Source of the DNA: Aliidiomarina quisquiliarum | GTDB taxonomy: Bacteria; Pseudomonadota; Gammaproteobacteria; Enterobacterales; Alteromonadaceae | Direction: 5' to 3' | NCBI RefSeq assembly: GCF_023922585.1 | Contig: NZ_JAMFTN010000010.1 | Span: 286,828-350,827, forward strand | Length of the DNA stretch: 64,000 bases | Shown: piece by piece, positions 16,462 to 23,925 of the stretch | How positions within the stretch are numbered: the stretch's first letter is position 1 | How the letters are laid out: each line of letters opens with the position of its first letter | The notes under the pieces: generated by a model | What the model saw: the letters and a program-made list of their open reading frames with translations, nothing else | Told to the model about the DNA's origin: nothing | Database searches by the model: none | Made by a program: the position numbers and the translations under genes

Positions 16462-16778
16462 GCGTCTTGTTTATCCAATTCAACCAGATTCTTAAAACTC
16501 TGTTTATAAAGTACGGTCAGACATCGCGTAATCACATTGAATAGTGTCACTCAATGCTGCTCTTCATCCGCAATGAGTAATCAATCTCTACCGGTTGAAG
16601 CTGGACCGATGGCCATAAAACACTGAATAGGCTTCAACCTAATTAATTTTATTAGGTATCATCCTATCACAAATTATTTTGTAGGGAAGACTAAGCGGCA
16701 ACTTTTTGATCTGGATTGCAATTGCCGCTCAGGTATCGGTGTGAAGACCTTGTTTGGTGCCATCGATGATAGCCGCTA
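16462..16778 (-). promoter_or_regulatory. regulatory region upstream of the WYL regulator, with dyads
   Basis: This 317-bp gene-free stretch holds the promoter of the defence island. An inverted repeat GGTTGAAGC (16593-16601) / GCTTCAACC (16631-16639) with a 29-nt spacer and a smaller dyad TAGG-TATCAT-CCTA (about 16653-16666) are candidate operators for the WYL protein. I could not fix a convincing -35/-10 pair. Confidence 0.35.
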
Positions 16779-17078
16779 TCAATGCGCTACCCGAACCAGT
16801 GGCACCACGATGTTACCGCGATGAGATACCCCTTTGTCCGACTCTGTAGACATCAGGGCTCGTTGCTCACTCTCCCGAATGCGCCTGGCAACTTCTGCCT
16901 GAGCTGGTAGCAATGGCAGCATCCCTTCAGCAATCGCGTCCGGTGCAGATTCTTGGCCACAGGACATCAAATGCTTCCATGGATCTTTAAGAAAGCGCTC
17001 GAACGTGATGCCAAATTCAATGATGCGGGCAGAGACGAAGATTTCGCCCCAGTATTCAATGTAGGTGTCTTGGTACAT
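16779..17078 (-). CDS. conserved hypothetical protein of ICE core
   Basis: Protein of 99 aa with AGAGGAA before its ATG. It starts MYQDTYIEYWGEIFVSARIIEFGITFERFLKDPW, a pattern I associate with small ORFs upstream of traI in SXT-type elements, but no function is known to me. The middle (LPLLPAQAEVARRIRESEQRAL) is a probable amphipathic helix. No signal peptide or membrane segment is seen. It lies 87 nt after the exonuclease gene on the same strand and marks the ICE-backbone side of the defence insertion. Confidence 0.65.
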   Translation of the reverse strand: MYQDTYIEYWGEIFVSARIIEFGITFERFLKDPWKHLMSCGQESAPDAIAEGMLPLLPAQAEVARRIRESEQRALMSTESDKGVSHRGNIVVPLVRVAH

Positions 17079-17165
17079 GGAAAGATTCCTCTTGTTGGTT
17101 AAACCATAAGTTCACTTTCCATTTTCCAGAGGTTTTCAAATATGCAAGGCTTACCTTGTAGAGAG

Positions 17166-18071
17166 CTACAAAGCTTTAAATCGATTGCGGGCATCTTTGT
17201 AGTCATAGTGGGCATGTTCTGAGCCACGATGATACAAATCATCCAGGTAAGTTTGTTCCTGCGGCAACTCGTCTTCGCTGATTTCGCGCCACCAATGTTT
17301 GTTGGCACCTTTAACACCGTCATGCCAGCGGTAACCACGTTCTTTTAAATAGTCCTTTACGTCAAACGGTGCACCAAACGCACGAACTAACACAGTTCGC
17401 CTGTCTGCTTCAGACAACAAGTTTGCAACGGACTCGGGCAACAAATAGAACAACCAGGCCATCGCCAAACAATCGGTTGCAGCTCGGTGTCCTTCATAGA
17501 ACCAACCTAAGCGAAGCAGCAGGTACTCAAGCTTTCGACTTTCAAAACCCAGCGCCTTCCAATCTATGCCACTGGCTGAACAGGCCCAAGATAGATGGCC
17601 TAATACAGCAAACCGCTTTTCAAAGAAAGGACGATCAAACTGTGCATTGTGTGCAACCACCAGCGGATCATCGGATAACCAACTCGCTACCAGTGAATCA
17701 TCAATGTGCTGGCCTTGCACCATCTCATCGGTGATGCCGGTTAACTCGGTAATCAGCTCGGGGATTGGCTTGCCGGGATCTTCATACAAGCTGATCACAT
17801 CAACAATCGACACAATCCGCTGAGCAGAGGGGCTGTAAAGCACCTTAACCATACCAAGCTCAATAATGGATTCGTCCTCGGCAGACAGTCCGGTTGTCTC
17901 TGTATCGAGCAGCACCATTGGCCGTTCATCACCGACCACAGGAGAAAGTTCAAGTGGCCAAGTCTGCGGCTCACGCGTTAATGGAATACGCTCCAGCAAT
18001 CTAAAATCTTCTGGTCTTTCTGGGATATCCGCGAGGCGCTCTAGCGGAAATGGCGCAGGGGCTCTTGTCAT
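17166..18071 (-). CDS. DnaQ-like 3'-5' exonuclease
   Basis: DEDD-family exonuclease, 301 aa from the ATG at 18071, which has a GAGGAA site at proper spacing; an upstream GTG would add 15 residues. ExoI motif LLDTETTGL (54-62), ExoII HNAQFDRPFF and ExoIII HRAATDCLAMAW are all present, the set of the epsilon/DnaQ type. The C-terminal part (after about 225) contains DVKDYLKERGYRWHDG, a small module found fused to such exonucleases. Likely a backbone ICE gene of the rumA-traI interval. Role in repair or processing is inference. Confidence 0.85.
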   Translation of the reverse strand: MTRAPAPFPLERLADIPERPEDFRLLERIPLTREPQTWPLELSPVVGDERPMVLLDTETTGLSAEDESIIELGMVKVLYSPSAQRIVSIVDVISLYEDPGKPIPELITELTGITDEMVQGQHIDDSLVASWLSDDPLVVAHNAQFDRPFFEKRFAVLGHLSWACSASGIDWKALGFESRKLEYLLLRLGWFYEGHRAATDCLAMAWLFYLLPESVANLLSEADRRTVLVRAFGAPFDVKDYLKERGYRWHDGVKGANKHWWREISEDELPQEQTYLDDLYHRGSEHAHYDYKDARNRFKAL

Positions 18072-18664
18072 TGATGGTTCCTCTTCAATTCTATTGTTCG
18101 CTTTAGGTGATTTCACTGTGCCACAGGTTTTTCTAAATGCACCTTGGATACCTCAGCGTTTTTTTAATCTTTCTACTGGGTGAACCCATGTATGAAGGCT
18201 TTGGCTAAGCCTTTCAGAAAGCCTTAGCTAAACCCTTTAGGTAACCCTTACCGATACCCTTTAGGTATGGCTTAGCCAACCCCTTTTCAAACGGTTGAAA
18301 AAGGCTTGAACTGAGTTCGACTGAGCATTTTAATGATGCTCCTGACTTCGCTTTAAGCCAGTAAATTCAATACGAAGCAGAATTTTACTAACTGTTTTTA
18401 AACCCTTTGCAAAGGGTTCAACAAGCCTTGTTTGACGGTTACTTGACCCATGCGTTAACCAGTAGCAGTAACAGGATCAGTAACAGAAACAAGAGCAGTA
18501 GGCAGAAGCAGTATTGTCCAAGCCTTGCAGGCTTTGACGAGGGCGAGCAATCCCCACATCAAGCTTTTCAACACAAAAAAGAAATCACCGACAACACAGC
18601 GTCTTACTCGAACAACACCAGTTTTACCTACAATTTTACTTGTAGAAATCAGCATAGCATTAGA
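18072..18664. repeat. dyad-rich non-coding region between exonuclease and rumA
   Basis: This gene-free stretch has several nested symmetric elements. TTGGCTAAGCC (18201-18211) is mirrored exactly by GGCTTAGCCAA (18269-18279). A 12-bp direct repeat ACCCTTTAGGTA lies between them at 18232-18243 and 18256-18267, 24 bp apart. TTTTCAA/TTGAAAA form a dyad at 18284-18301. AACCCTTTGCAAAGGGTT at 18401-18418 is a perfect 18-bp palindrome. The function is unknown: binding sites for an ICE regulator or a plasmid-like origin are possible. Confidence 0.6.
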
Positions 18665-18684
18665 TACTGTATAAACAAACAGTA
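18665..18684. promoter_or_regulatory. LexA (SOS) box upstream of rumA
   Basis: The 20-bp sequence has the CTGT-N8-ACAG core with flanking TA and TA, very near the gammaproteobacterial LexA consensus. It lies about 27 nt before the rumA ATG, so rumAB should be induced by DNA damage through host LexA cleavage. Confidence 0.9.
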
Positions 18685-18710
18685 TTAATTATGATTTTTC
18701 GAGGTTCGTC

Positions 18711-19160
18711 ATGAGTGTCTCGCTGATAGGCCGTAGCGGCGCACTTGCCTTCATCAAAGCAAAGCGCCTTCGTATTCCATTGTTCATGGAACGTGTTTCT
18801 GCTGGTTTTCCCTCACCAGCGCAGGAATATGTTGAGCAAACGCTCGACCTCAACGAGCTGTGCATCAAGCGACCGGCTGCAACGTTCTTTGTGCGTGTTG
18901 AAGGTGATTCAATGATTGATGCCGGGATTCACCCAGATGATATTTTGGTGGTTGATCGCTCTGTCCAAGCAGAACACGGTGACATTGTCATCGCGGGAAT
19001 CCATGGAGAACTCACGGTAAAGGAGCTTCAACTAAGGCCGTGCGTCAAGCTGATCCCAAGAAACCAGGCGTATGAACCCATTCATATTCCTGAAGGGACA
19101 GAGTTAGAGATATTTGGTGTGGTCACCAATGTGGTGCGAAATATGCGCCGTAAGTCGTGA
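18711..19160 (+). CDS. rumA: UmuD-like subunit of mutagenic DNA polymerase V (RumA)
   Basis: Protein of 149 aa of the LexA/UmuD S24 family. RecA-stimulated self-cleavage should fall at Ala31-Gly32 (VSAGFPSP); the catalytic pair is Ser67 (GDSM) and Lys104 (LTVKEL). The processed form joins the UmuC-like protein to make an error-prone translesion polymerase. A LexA box lies just upstream. It ends 7 nt before the rumB start. In SXT/R391 elements this operon is rumAB and rumB is often interrupted by a resistance insertion; here it is intact. Confidence 0.92.
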   Translation: MSVSLIGRSGALAFIKAKRLRIPLFMERVSAGFPSPAQEYVEQTLDLNELCIKRPAATFFVRVEGDSMIDAGIHPDDILVVDRSVQAEHGDIVIAGIHGELTVKELQLRPCVKLIPRNQAYEPIHIPEGTELEIFGVVTNVVRNMRRKS

Positions 19161-19167
19161 CTATCCC

Positions 19168-20436
19168 ATGCCTGTGTTTGCCTTGGTGGACTGCAACAAC
19201 TTTTACGCCAGTTGTGAGAAGCTGTTTCGTCCTGATTTAAAAGATACACCGGTTGTGGTGCTGTCCAACAATGACGGCTGCGTGGTTGCACGGTCGCGCG
19301 AAGCTAAGTCACTCGGTATTAAAATGGGCGTACCCGTCTTTCAAATCAAAGCTGAAATGCAGCGCCATGGCATTTTGGCATTTTCGTCCAACTACGCTCT
19401 GTATGCAGATTTGAGCAGTCGAGTGATGCGCACTTTGGAAGAGATGGCACCACGAGTAGAGGTTTACTCCATTGACGAAGCGTTTTTGGACTTAACCGGT
19501 ATTGAGTCTGCCCTATCCCTTGTCGAGTTCGGACAACAAGTGCGAGAGCGCATAGGCCACTGGATTGGGATCACCGTCTGTGTAGGCATTGCACCGACTA
19601 AAACACTCGCCAAACTGGCCAACCATGCCGCCAAGAAATATCCCGCTACTCAAGGAGTTGTAGACCTGACCAATCCAGATCGGCAACGTCGATTGCTCGC
19701 ATTAGTCCCGGTTGATGATGTTTGGGGCGTTGGTAGACGGCTTTCTAAGCGTTTAAATGCGTTAGGTATCACCACAGCCCTAGACCTCGCCAATGCCTCT
19801 CCTAGAGCCATCAGAGACCAGTTTTCAGTGGTTTTAGAGAGAACCGTCAGAGAGCTCAATGGTGAGTCGTGCATTGAACTTGAAGAGATCCCGCCAACTA
19901 AGAAACAAATTGTCTGTAGCCGTTCATTTGGCGCAAAAGTAACGCAATTTGAATTGTTACGTGAGGCCGTATGTGAATACGCAACCCGCGCCACTGAGAA
20001 GCTACGCAAAGAACAGCAGCAAGCCAAAGTGATGACCGTGTTTATACGTACCAGCCCCTTTAAAGACAACGAGTCGCAATACAGCAACTCCGCATCGGGC
20101 GAGTTGTTGATACCCAGTTGTGATACTAGGGATTTTATCGAGCTGGCCAATCACTTACTCAAGCGGATTTGGAAGGATGGTTTTCGTTATGCCAAAGCGG
20201 GCGTCATGCTGTCTGACTTTTACGATCCCGGCATGTTTCAACCAGGACTATTCGATGACGTATCGACCCGCTCTAATAGCCAGAAGTTAATGTCTGTATT
20301 GGACACCATTAACCAAAGCGGTGCCGGAAAGGTTTTCTTTGCTGGACAAGGTACGAAGAAAGATTGGTCGATGAAGCGAGAGCATTTGTCTCCCGCCTAC
20401 ACAACACGCTGGGACCAGTTGCCGCGAGTTAAATAG
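19168..20436 (+). CDS. rumB: UmuC-like Y-family DNA polymerase (RumB)
   Basis: Error-prone polymerase subunit, 422 aa from the ATG at 19168, giving the conserved opening MPVFALVDCNNFYASCE. An in-frame upstream start would overlap rumA and add unrelated residues. The palm motif YSIDEAFLDL (catalytic Asp-Glu) and the helix-hairpin-helix segment VPVDDVWGVGRRLSKRL are present. The length matches E. coli UmuC (422 aa). The gene is uninterrupted, so this ICE lacks the variable-region III insertion known in SXT. Confidence 0.92.
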   Translation: MPVFALVDCNNFYASCEKLFRPDLKDTPVVVLSNNDGCVVARSREAKSLGIKMGVPVFQIKAEMQRHGILAFSSNYALYADLSSRVMRTLEEMAPRVEVYSIDEAFLDLTGIESALSLVEFGQQVRERIGHWIGITVCVGIAPTKTLAKLANHAAKKYPATQGVVDLTNPDRQRRLLALVPVDDVWGVGRRLSKRLNALGITTALDLANASPRAIRDQFSVVLERTVRELNGESCIELEEIPPTKKQIVCSRSFGAKVTQFELLREAVCEYATRATEKLRKEQQQAKVMTVFIRTSPFKDNESQYSNSASGELLIPSCDTRDFIELANHLLKRIWKDGFRYAKAGVMLSDFYDPGMFQPGLFDDVSTRSNSQKLMSVLDTINQSGAGKVFFAGQGTKKDWSMKREHLSPAYTTRWDQLPRVK

Positions 20437-20446
20437 CGCAATTGAC

Positions 20447-20890
20447 TCAATACGCATTCACTCTGCGACGCAGCATGTTGAGCTTATCAACCTGGCGTCG
20501 AATATCACTGAAAAATTCTTCTTTCTCCATGGCCAGCGCTAACTCCCATTCTTTGGCCAAACCTTGGCAGTCCAAAAATGAGTATCTCAGCTTCGTCTTT
20601 GAGATACGCAGTCCCTTGCTAAAGACCACGCGCTTGCCTCGTTGACCGTGAAAACTGTTGATGTACCACTCTATGCCAAAGCCATACTTAAAGTCTCTGA
20701 TACGGACACCAAGCAGCCCCCAATCTTTAAAGGGCGCATTCTCTCGAACCTTGTAATGGGTAACCCAAAAGTCATCAACTTCAGCTCGTGCCAGCGCTTT
20801 TAGCCTGTCCGTTTCTTGCTGCAATAAATTTGATACTTCTGATTTCCATTGTTCATTGACGATTTCTACCAAACCAATTTCCCCATCCAA
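20447..20890 (-). CDS. mobI: conjugative mobilisation auxiliary protein MobI
   Basis: Protein of 147 aa, read from a TTG start (20890); a second in-frame TTG 18 nt further in has a better GGGG-AAATTGG spacing, so the first residues are uncertain. The centre matches MobI(A/C) proteins as I know them: KDWGLLGVRIRDFKYGFGIEWYINSFHG, then KEWELALAMEKEEFFSDIRRQVDKL. In SXT, MobI is required for oriT processing together with TraI, and oriT lies beside it. It converges with rumB and faces the repeat-rich region that follows. Confidence 0.75.
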   Translation of the reverse strand: MDGEIGLVEIVNEQWKSEVSNLLQQETDRLKALARAEVDDFWVTHYKVRENAPFKDWGLLGVRIRDFKYGFGIEWYINSFHGQRGKRVVFSKGLRISKTKLRYSFLDCQGLAKEWELALAMEKEEFFSDIRRQVDKLNMLRRRVNAY

Positions 20891-21354
20891 TTAACCCCAA
20901 AAGCCAAAACCACTATCCGTTTGGCTTTTGGATCGAAACGCCAAACGTAAAACTGCCGTAACAATCGCTGTTTGGCGTCTCGATATAAATCAACTCGCGC
21001 AATCCCATACCTGACAAGGGATGCAGCCCGATTTCACTTAAAAACGCCTGAAAAGACGTATCGTCATGAAGATACAAACCGTTTGGCGAGTTCAGGCCAG
21101 AAGGCAAACGACGTTTGGCGTCTCGATTTTTTTGGCTCAGTCATCCGCCGCCAAACAGAGCCTATTCTCATACTTTTGCGAAAATGCAATAGGCAGATAG
21201 ATGAAAGGATTTGTCACCTTTCTGCCCACCGCCAGTGCACCGAATCCTGATAATGACATTTGAGTGAACCGCCAGAGCACTTGGAAATGCCCAAGCGTGA
21301 CCTGAGCGGTTGATTGAAAACTGTTAGAGCACTTTGAGTGCACAGGAGATAAGT
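20891..21354. other. candidate oriT and/or partition centromere with TTTGGC repeats
   Basis: This non-coding region lies between mobI and the parM-like gene. An inverted repeat AAAAGCCAAA (20899-20908) / TTTGGCTTTT (20920-20929) borders mobI. The motif CGTTTGGCGT(C/T)TCGAT occurs reversed at 20932-20947 and forward at 20969-20984 (first base differs) and 21112-21127, with shorter TTTGGC copies at 21079-21090 and 21147-21156. The position next to mobI suggests oriT, the position before the ParM gene a centromere; both may be present. Confidence 0.55.
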
Positions 21355-22329
21355 ATGTTTGTACTAGGCGTAGATATCGGTTACTCAAACCTGAAGCTGG
21401 CCATTGGCCAATCAGGCAGTGAACCGAAAACCATTATTCTACCTGCGGGTGCCGGTCCTGCGGATCGTATGCCGGAGCGTATCGGTGGAGGCGATGATGA
21501 CACTTGTTTGTATGTCTCTGTCGATAATGAGCGTTGGGCCGCTGGTGTGCCAGCTGGACGCCTTCAAGGCTGGGAACGAGAGCTTCACCCGGAATATCCG
21601 ACCACAAAAACCTATAAGGCGCTTTTTCATGCCGCCTTGTTAATGGCTGAAACAGAATCTATCGATTTGGTTGTCACTGGATTACCGGTTTCCCAGTTTC
21701 ATGAACCACAACGTAAGTCTGACCTTGTGCAGCGTTTAAAAGGTGTCCATCAAGTGACGCCTAAGCGCAGCATCACCGTTCATGACGTCAAAGTACTGCC
21801 GCAGCCTGCCGGTGCCTATATGGATCTGGTTCAAACAGGTGGAGATTTGGGCTTGATTGAAGAAGGTCGCGTCGTCGTCATCGATCCCGGCTTCTTTTCT
21901 GTTGACTGGGTTGCCCTTGAAGCCGGAGAAATTCGCTACAGCTCATCAGGAACCAGTCTTCAGGCAATGTCCGTGCTACTGGAAACCATTGATAAGCTGA
22001 TTTCAGAAGATCATGGCGCCAAAGTGGGTATGGATCGACTTGAGAAAGCCATGAGAACCGGCGACTTGCAGGTGCTGCTATTTGGAGAAAAAGTCGATAT
22101 TTCACCTTATCTGAATTCTGCCATGAAAAAGGTAGCGCCTGTTGCTCTTACAGCCATGCGCCAATCCATGCGTGACGAAAGCATCAATGCGGACTTGGTA
22201 TTGATCGCCGGGGGTGGAGCCATGGCTTATAAGGAAGCGGCCAAGGAGATTTTTTCACGAAGCAAGATCATCGTGCCGGAACAGTCTGTTTTGGCGAACG
22301 TCCGAGGCTTCTGGTTTTATGGAGCCTGA
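21355..22329 (+). CDS. ParM/StbA-like actin ATPase for element partition (SrpM-like)
   Basis: Protein of 324 aa starting at an ATG with AGGAGATAAGT in front (an upstream in-frame start lacks this). Actin-fold nucleotide-binding motifs are visible: phosphate 1 VLGVDIGYSNLKLA (3-16), phosphate 2 VVIDPGFFSVDW (about 176-187) and the adenosine motif LIAGGGAMAY (about 283-292). ParM filaments push replicated circles apart. SXT/R391 ICEs carry such a system (srpMRC) that stabilises the excised form. It is followed after 2 nt by a small gene and then by int, so partition and integration genes look cotranscribed. Confidence 0.85.
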   Translation: MFVLGVDIGYSNLKLAIGQSGSEPKTIILPAGAGPADRMPERIGGGDDDTCLYVSVDNERWAAGVPAGRLQGWERELHPEYPTTKTYKALFHAALLMAETESIDLVVTGLPVSQFHEPQRKSDLVQRLKGVHQVTPKRSITVHDVKVLPQPAGAYMDLVQTGGDLGLIEEGRVVVIDPGFFSVDWVALEAGEIRYSSSGTSLQAMSVLLETIDKLISEDHGAKVGMDRLEKAMRTGDLQVLLFGEKVDISPYLNSAMKKVAPVALTAMRQSMRDESINADLVLIAGGGAMAYKEAAKEIFSRSKIIVPEQSVLANVRGFWFYGA

Positions 22330-22331
22330 TC

Positions 22332-22601
22332 ATGAGAGTTGTCGTCAACATTCCCCCAGGGAGCCACCCAGAACTACTCAAAGAATTGGAAAAGACGCCA
22401 CCACGGGAACGTGCTGAGCGTCTGCGGATGCTGGCCACCTTTGGGTTAATTCACATGAGCCAATCCAATCTATCCACGACATCTGTACCGGTGGATGGTC
22501 TTGCACCAGATGGTGAAGTTACTTCTGAGAGTACAGCGCCAGAACCCAAAGCAGAATCACGTAAACAATCATTAAAATCAAAACTAGGGCTGGGCTTATA
22601 A
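22332..22601 (+). CDS. small partner of the ParM-like protein (SrpR-like adaptor, putative)
   Basis: Protein of 89 aa between the parM-like gene (2 nt gap) and int (1 nt gap). The N-terminal half (MRVVVNIPPGSHPELLKEL, then RERAERLRMLATFGLI) looks like the short ribbon-helix-helix adaptor that follows ParM/StbA genes (StbB/ParR type). The rest is a Ser/Pro/Glu-rich tail ending SKLGLGL. The call is by position and shape; sequence similarity to ParR cannot be proved here. Confidence 0.6.
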   Translation: MRVVVNIPPGSHPELLKELEKTPPRERAERLRMLATFGLIHMSQSNLSTTSVPVDGLAPDGEVTSESTAPEPKAESRKQSLKSKLGLGL

Positions 22602-22602
22602 C

Positions 22603-23844
22603 ATGGCGTTATCAGTTAGCTGGCTCGATGCCAGGTTAAATAAAGAAGCAAAAGAAACCGTAGTAAAAGCCGACCGAGATGGGCTAAGTGCTCGGGTATC
22701 GCCCAAGGGCAAAATTGTTTTTCAGTTTCGTTATCGTTTCGATGGCAAGCAACAGCGGGTAGACATAGGTACTTACCCACTTATGAAGCTTGCTGAAGCC
22801 AGGAATGAGCTGGATAGGTTAAGGGCAGTACTTGATCAAGGCCGAAACCCCAAGCTCTACCTACAGCAGGAACGGGCTAAGTATTCTGCTAATCAAAGCT
22901 TCGAATCGATTTTTCGAGACTGGATAGACTCTGCCGGTAAGCAAGGGCTAAAGGAGAAAACGTGGCACTATCAAAAACGCAGCAGTGAAATATATTTGCT
23001 ACCCCGACTTGGCAAGTACCCATTAACTGACATCAATGAATTATCATTGCGTAACTGTCTTCGTGAGGTTTCGGAGTCGTCCCCTTCAAACACAGAACGC
23101 CTAGTTTCTGTGCTGCATAAGTTTTATGACTGGCTGATAGATGAACAGATTTTGGAAATTAACGCCGCCGCTGGGATCACTGCAAAAAAGGTCGGCGGTA
23201 AGAAAGGCAAACGAACTCGGGTGCTAAACGACAACGAAATCAGGATACTTTGGCGCTATTTGCATGAGTCAAAAATCACTGAGAAGAATCGCATCTACAT
23301 AAAACTGCTTCTCTTATTGGGAGGGCGCAAGGGCGAACTCATTCAAGCTGAAAAGCATCACTTTGACTTGCAATCTGCAATGTGGACAGTGCCCATAGAG
23401 ATCCGCAAACAAGGTGAGAAAATTGGAGCGCCGATCATGCGGCCATTGATTAGGCCTGCTATCGAGCTGATTGAACTGGCTATGCAGATGAGCAAATCAA
23501 CCTACTTGTTTCCCGCTAACGGACAAGAAGAGCTTGCCACAAATGGCTTTGATACCACTATTCCTAACAATGTGAAAATCTGGGCTCGCAGATCGCTCGG
23601 TATTGAGATGGAACACTGGTCTATGCATGATCTTCGCAGAACGATGCGAACGCGAATGTCTGCCATCACGACGCAAGAAGTTGCCGAGTTGATGATTGGC
23701 CACAGCAAAAAAGGGTTGGATGCTATCTACAACCAATATCAGTACCTGGATGAAATGCGTCATGCTTACGACGTTTGGTATCAACAACTAGAAACCATCA
23801 TCGAGCCGACAGGCTTTCCATTCAACTGGCGTTTCGGACAATAA
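22603..23844 (+). CDS. int: ICE tyrosine-recombinase integrase (SXT-type)
   Basis: Site-specific recombinase, 413 aa, the same length as SXT Int. It has an N-terminal DUF4102-like arm-binding domain (about 1-85; RYRFDGKQQRVDIGTYP), a core-binding domain (about 100-190) and the catalytic domain with Arg in LLLGGRKGELI, HDLRR, GHSK and Tyr in AIYNQYQYL. It should insert the element into the 5' end of prfC; the junction is visible near 27,318. A bidirectional terminator follows, shared with the converging membrane-protein gene. Confidence 0.93.
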   Translation: MALSVSWLDARLNKEAKETVVKADRDGLSARVSPKGKIVFQFRYRFDGKQQRVDIGTYPLMKLAEARNELDRLRAVLDQGRNPKLYLQQERAKYSANQSFESIFRDWIDSAGKQGLKEKTWHYQKRSSEIYLLPRLGKYPLTDINELSLRNCLREVSESSPSNTERLVSVLHKFYDWLIDEQILEINAAAGITAKKVGGKKGKRTRVLNDNEIRILWRYLHESKITEKNRIYIKLLLLLGGRKGELIQAEKHHFDLQSAMWTVPIEIRKQGEKIGAPIMRPLIRPAIELIELAMQMSKSTYLFPANGQEELATNGFDTTIPNNVKIWARRSLGIEMEHWSMHDLRRTMRTRMSAITTQEVAELMIGHSKKGLDAIYNQYQYLDEMRHAYDVWYQQLETIIEPTGFPFNWRFGQ

Positions 23845-23886
23845 ATAAATTACTAAAATCAAATAAAAGGAGTTGGAACTCTTAAA

Positions 23887-23925
23887 AGTAACCGAGCCTA
23901 ATGGTTTATTTAGACTCGGTTTATT
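23887..23925. terminator. bidirectional terminator between int and the convergent operon
   Basis: AACCGAG at 23890-23896 pairs with CTCGGTT at 23915-23921, the stem extended by CTAA/TTAG. T-rich sequence follows on the plus side and A-rich sequence precedes. It overlaps the stop codon of the convergent gene. Confidence 0.6.

Noticed and set aside
19114..19167. earlier start for rumB overlapping rumA
   Set aside because: The extra residues are unrelated to UmuC and the conserved protein begins at MPVFALVDCNN.
20899..20929. hairpin AAAAGCCAAA/TTTGGCTTTT as a terminator
   Set aside because: It lies upstream of mobI and downstream of no gene; its arms share the TTTGGC motif of the oriT/centromere repeats.
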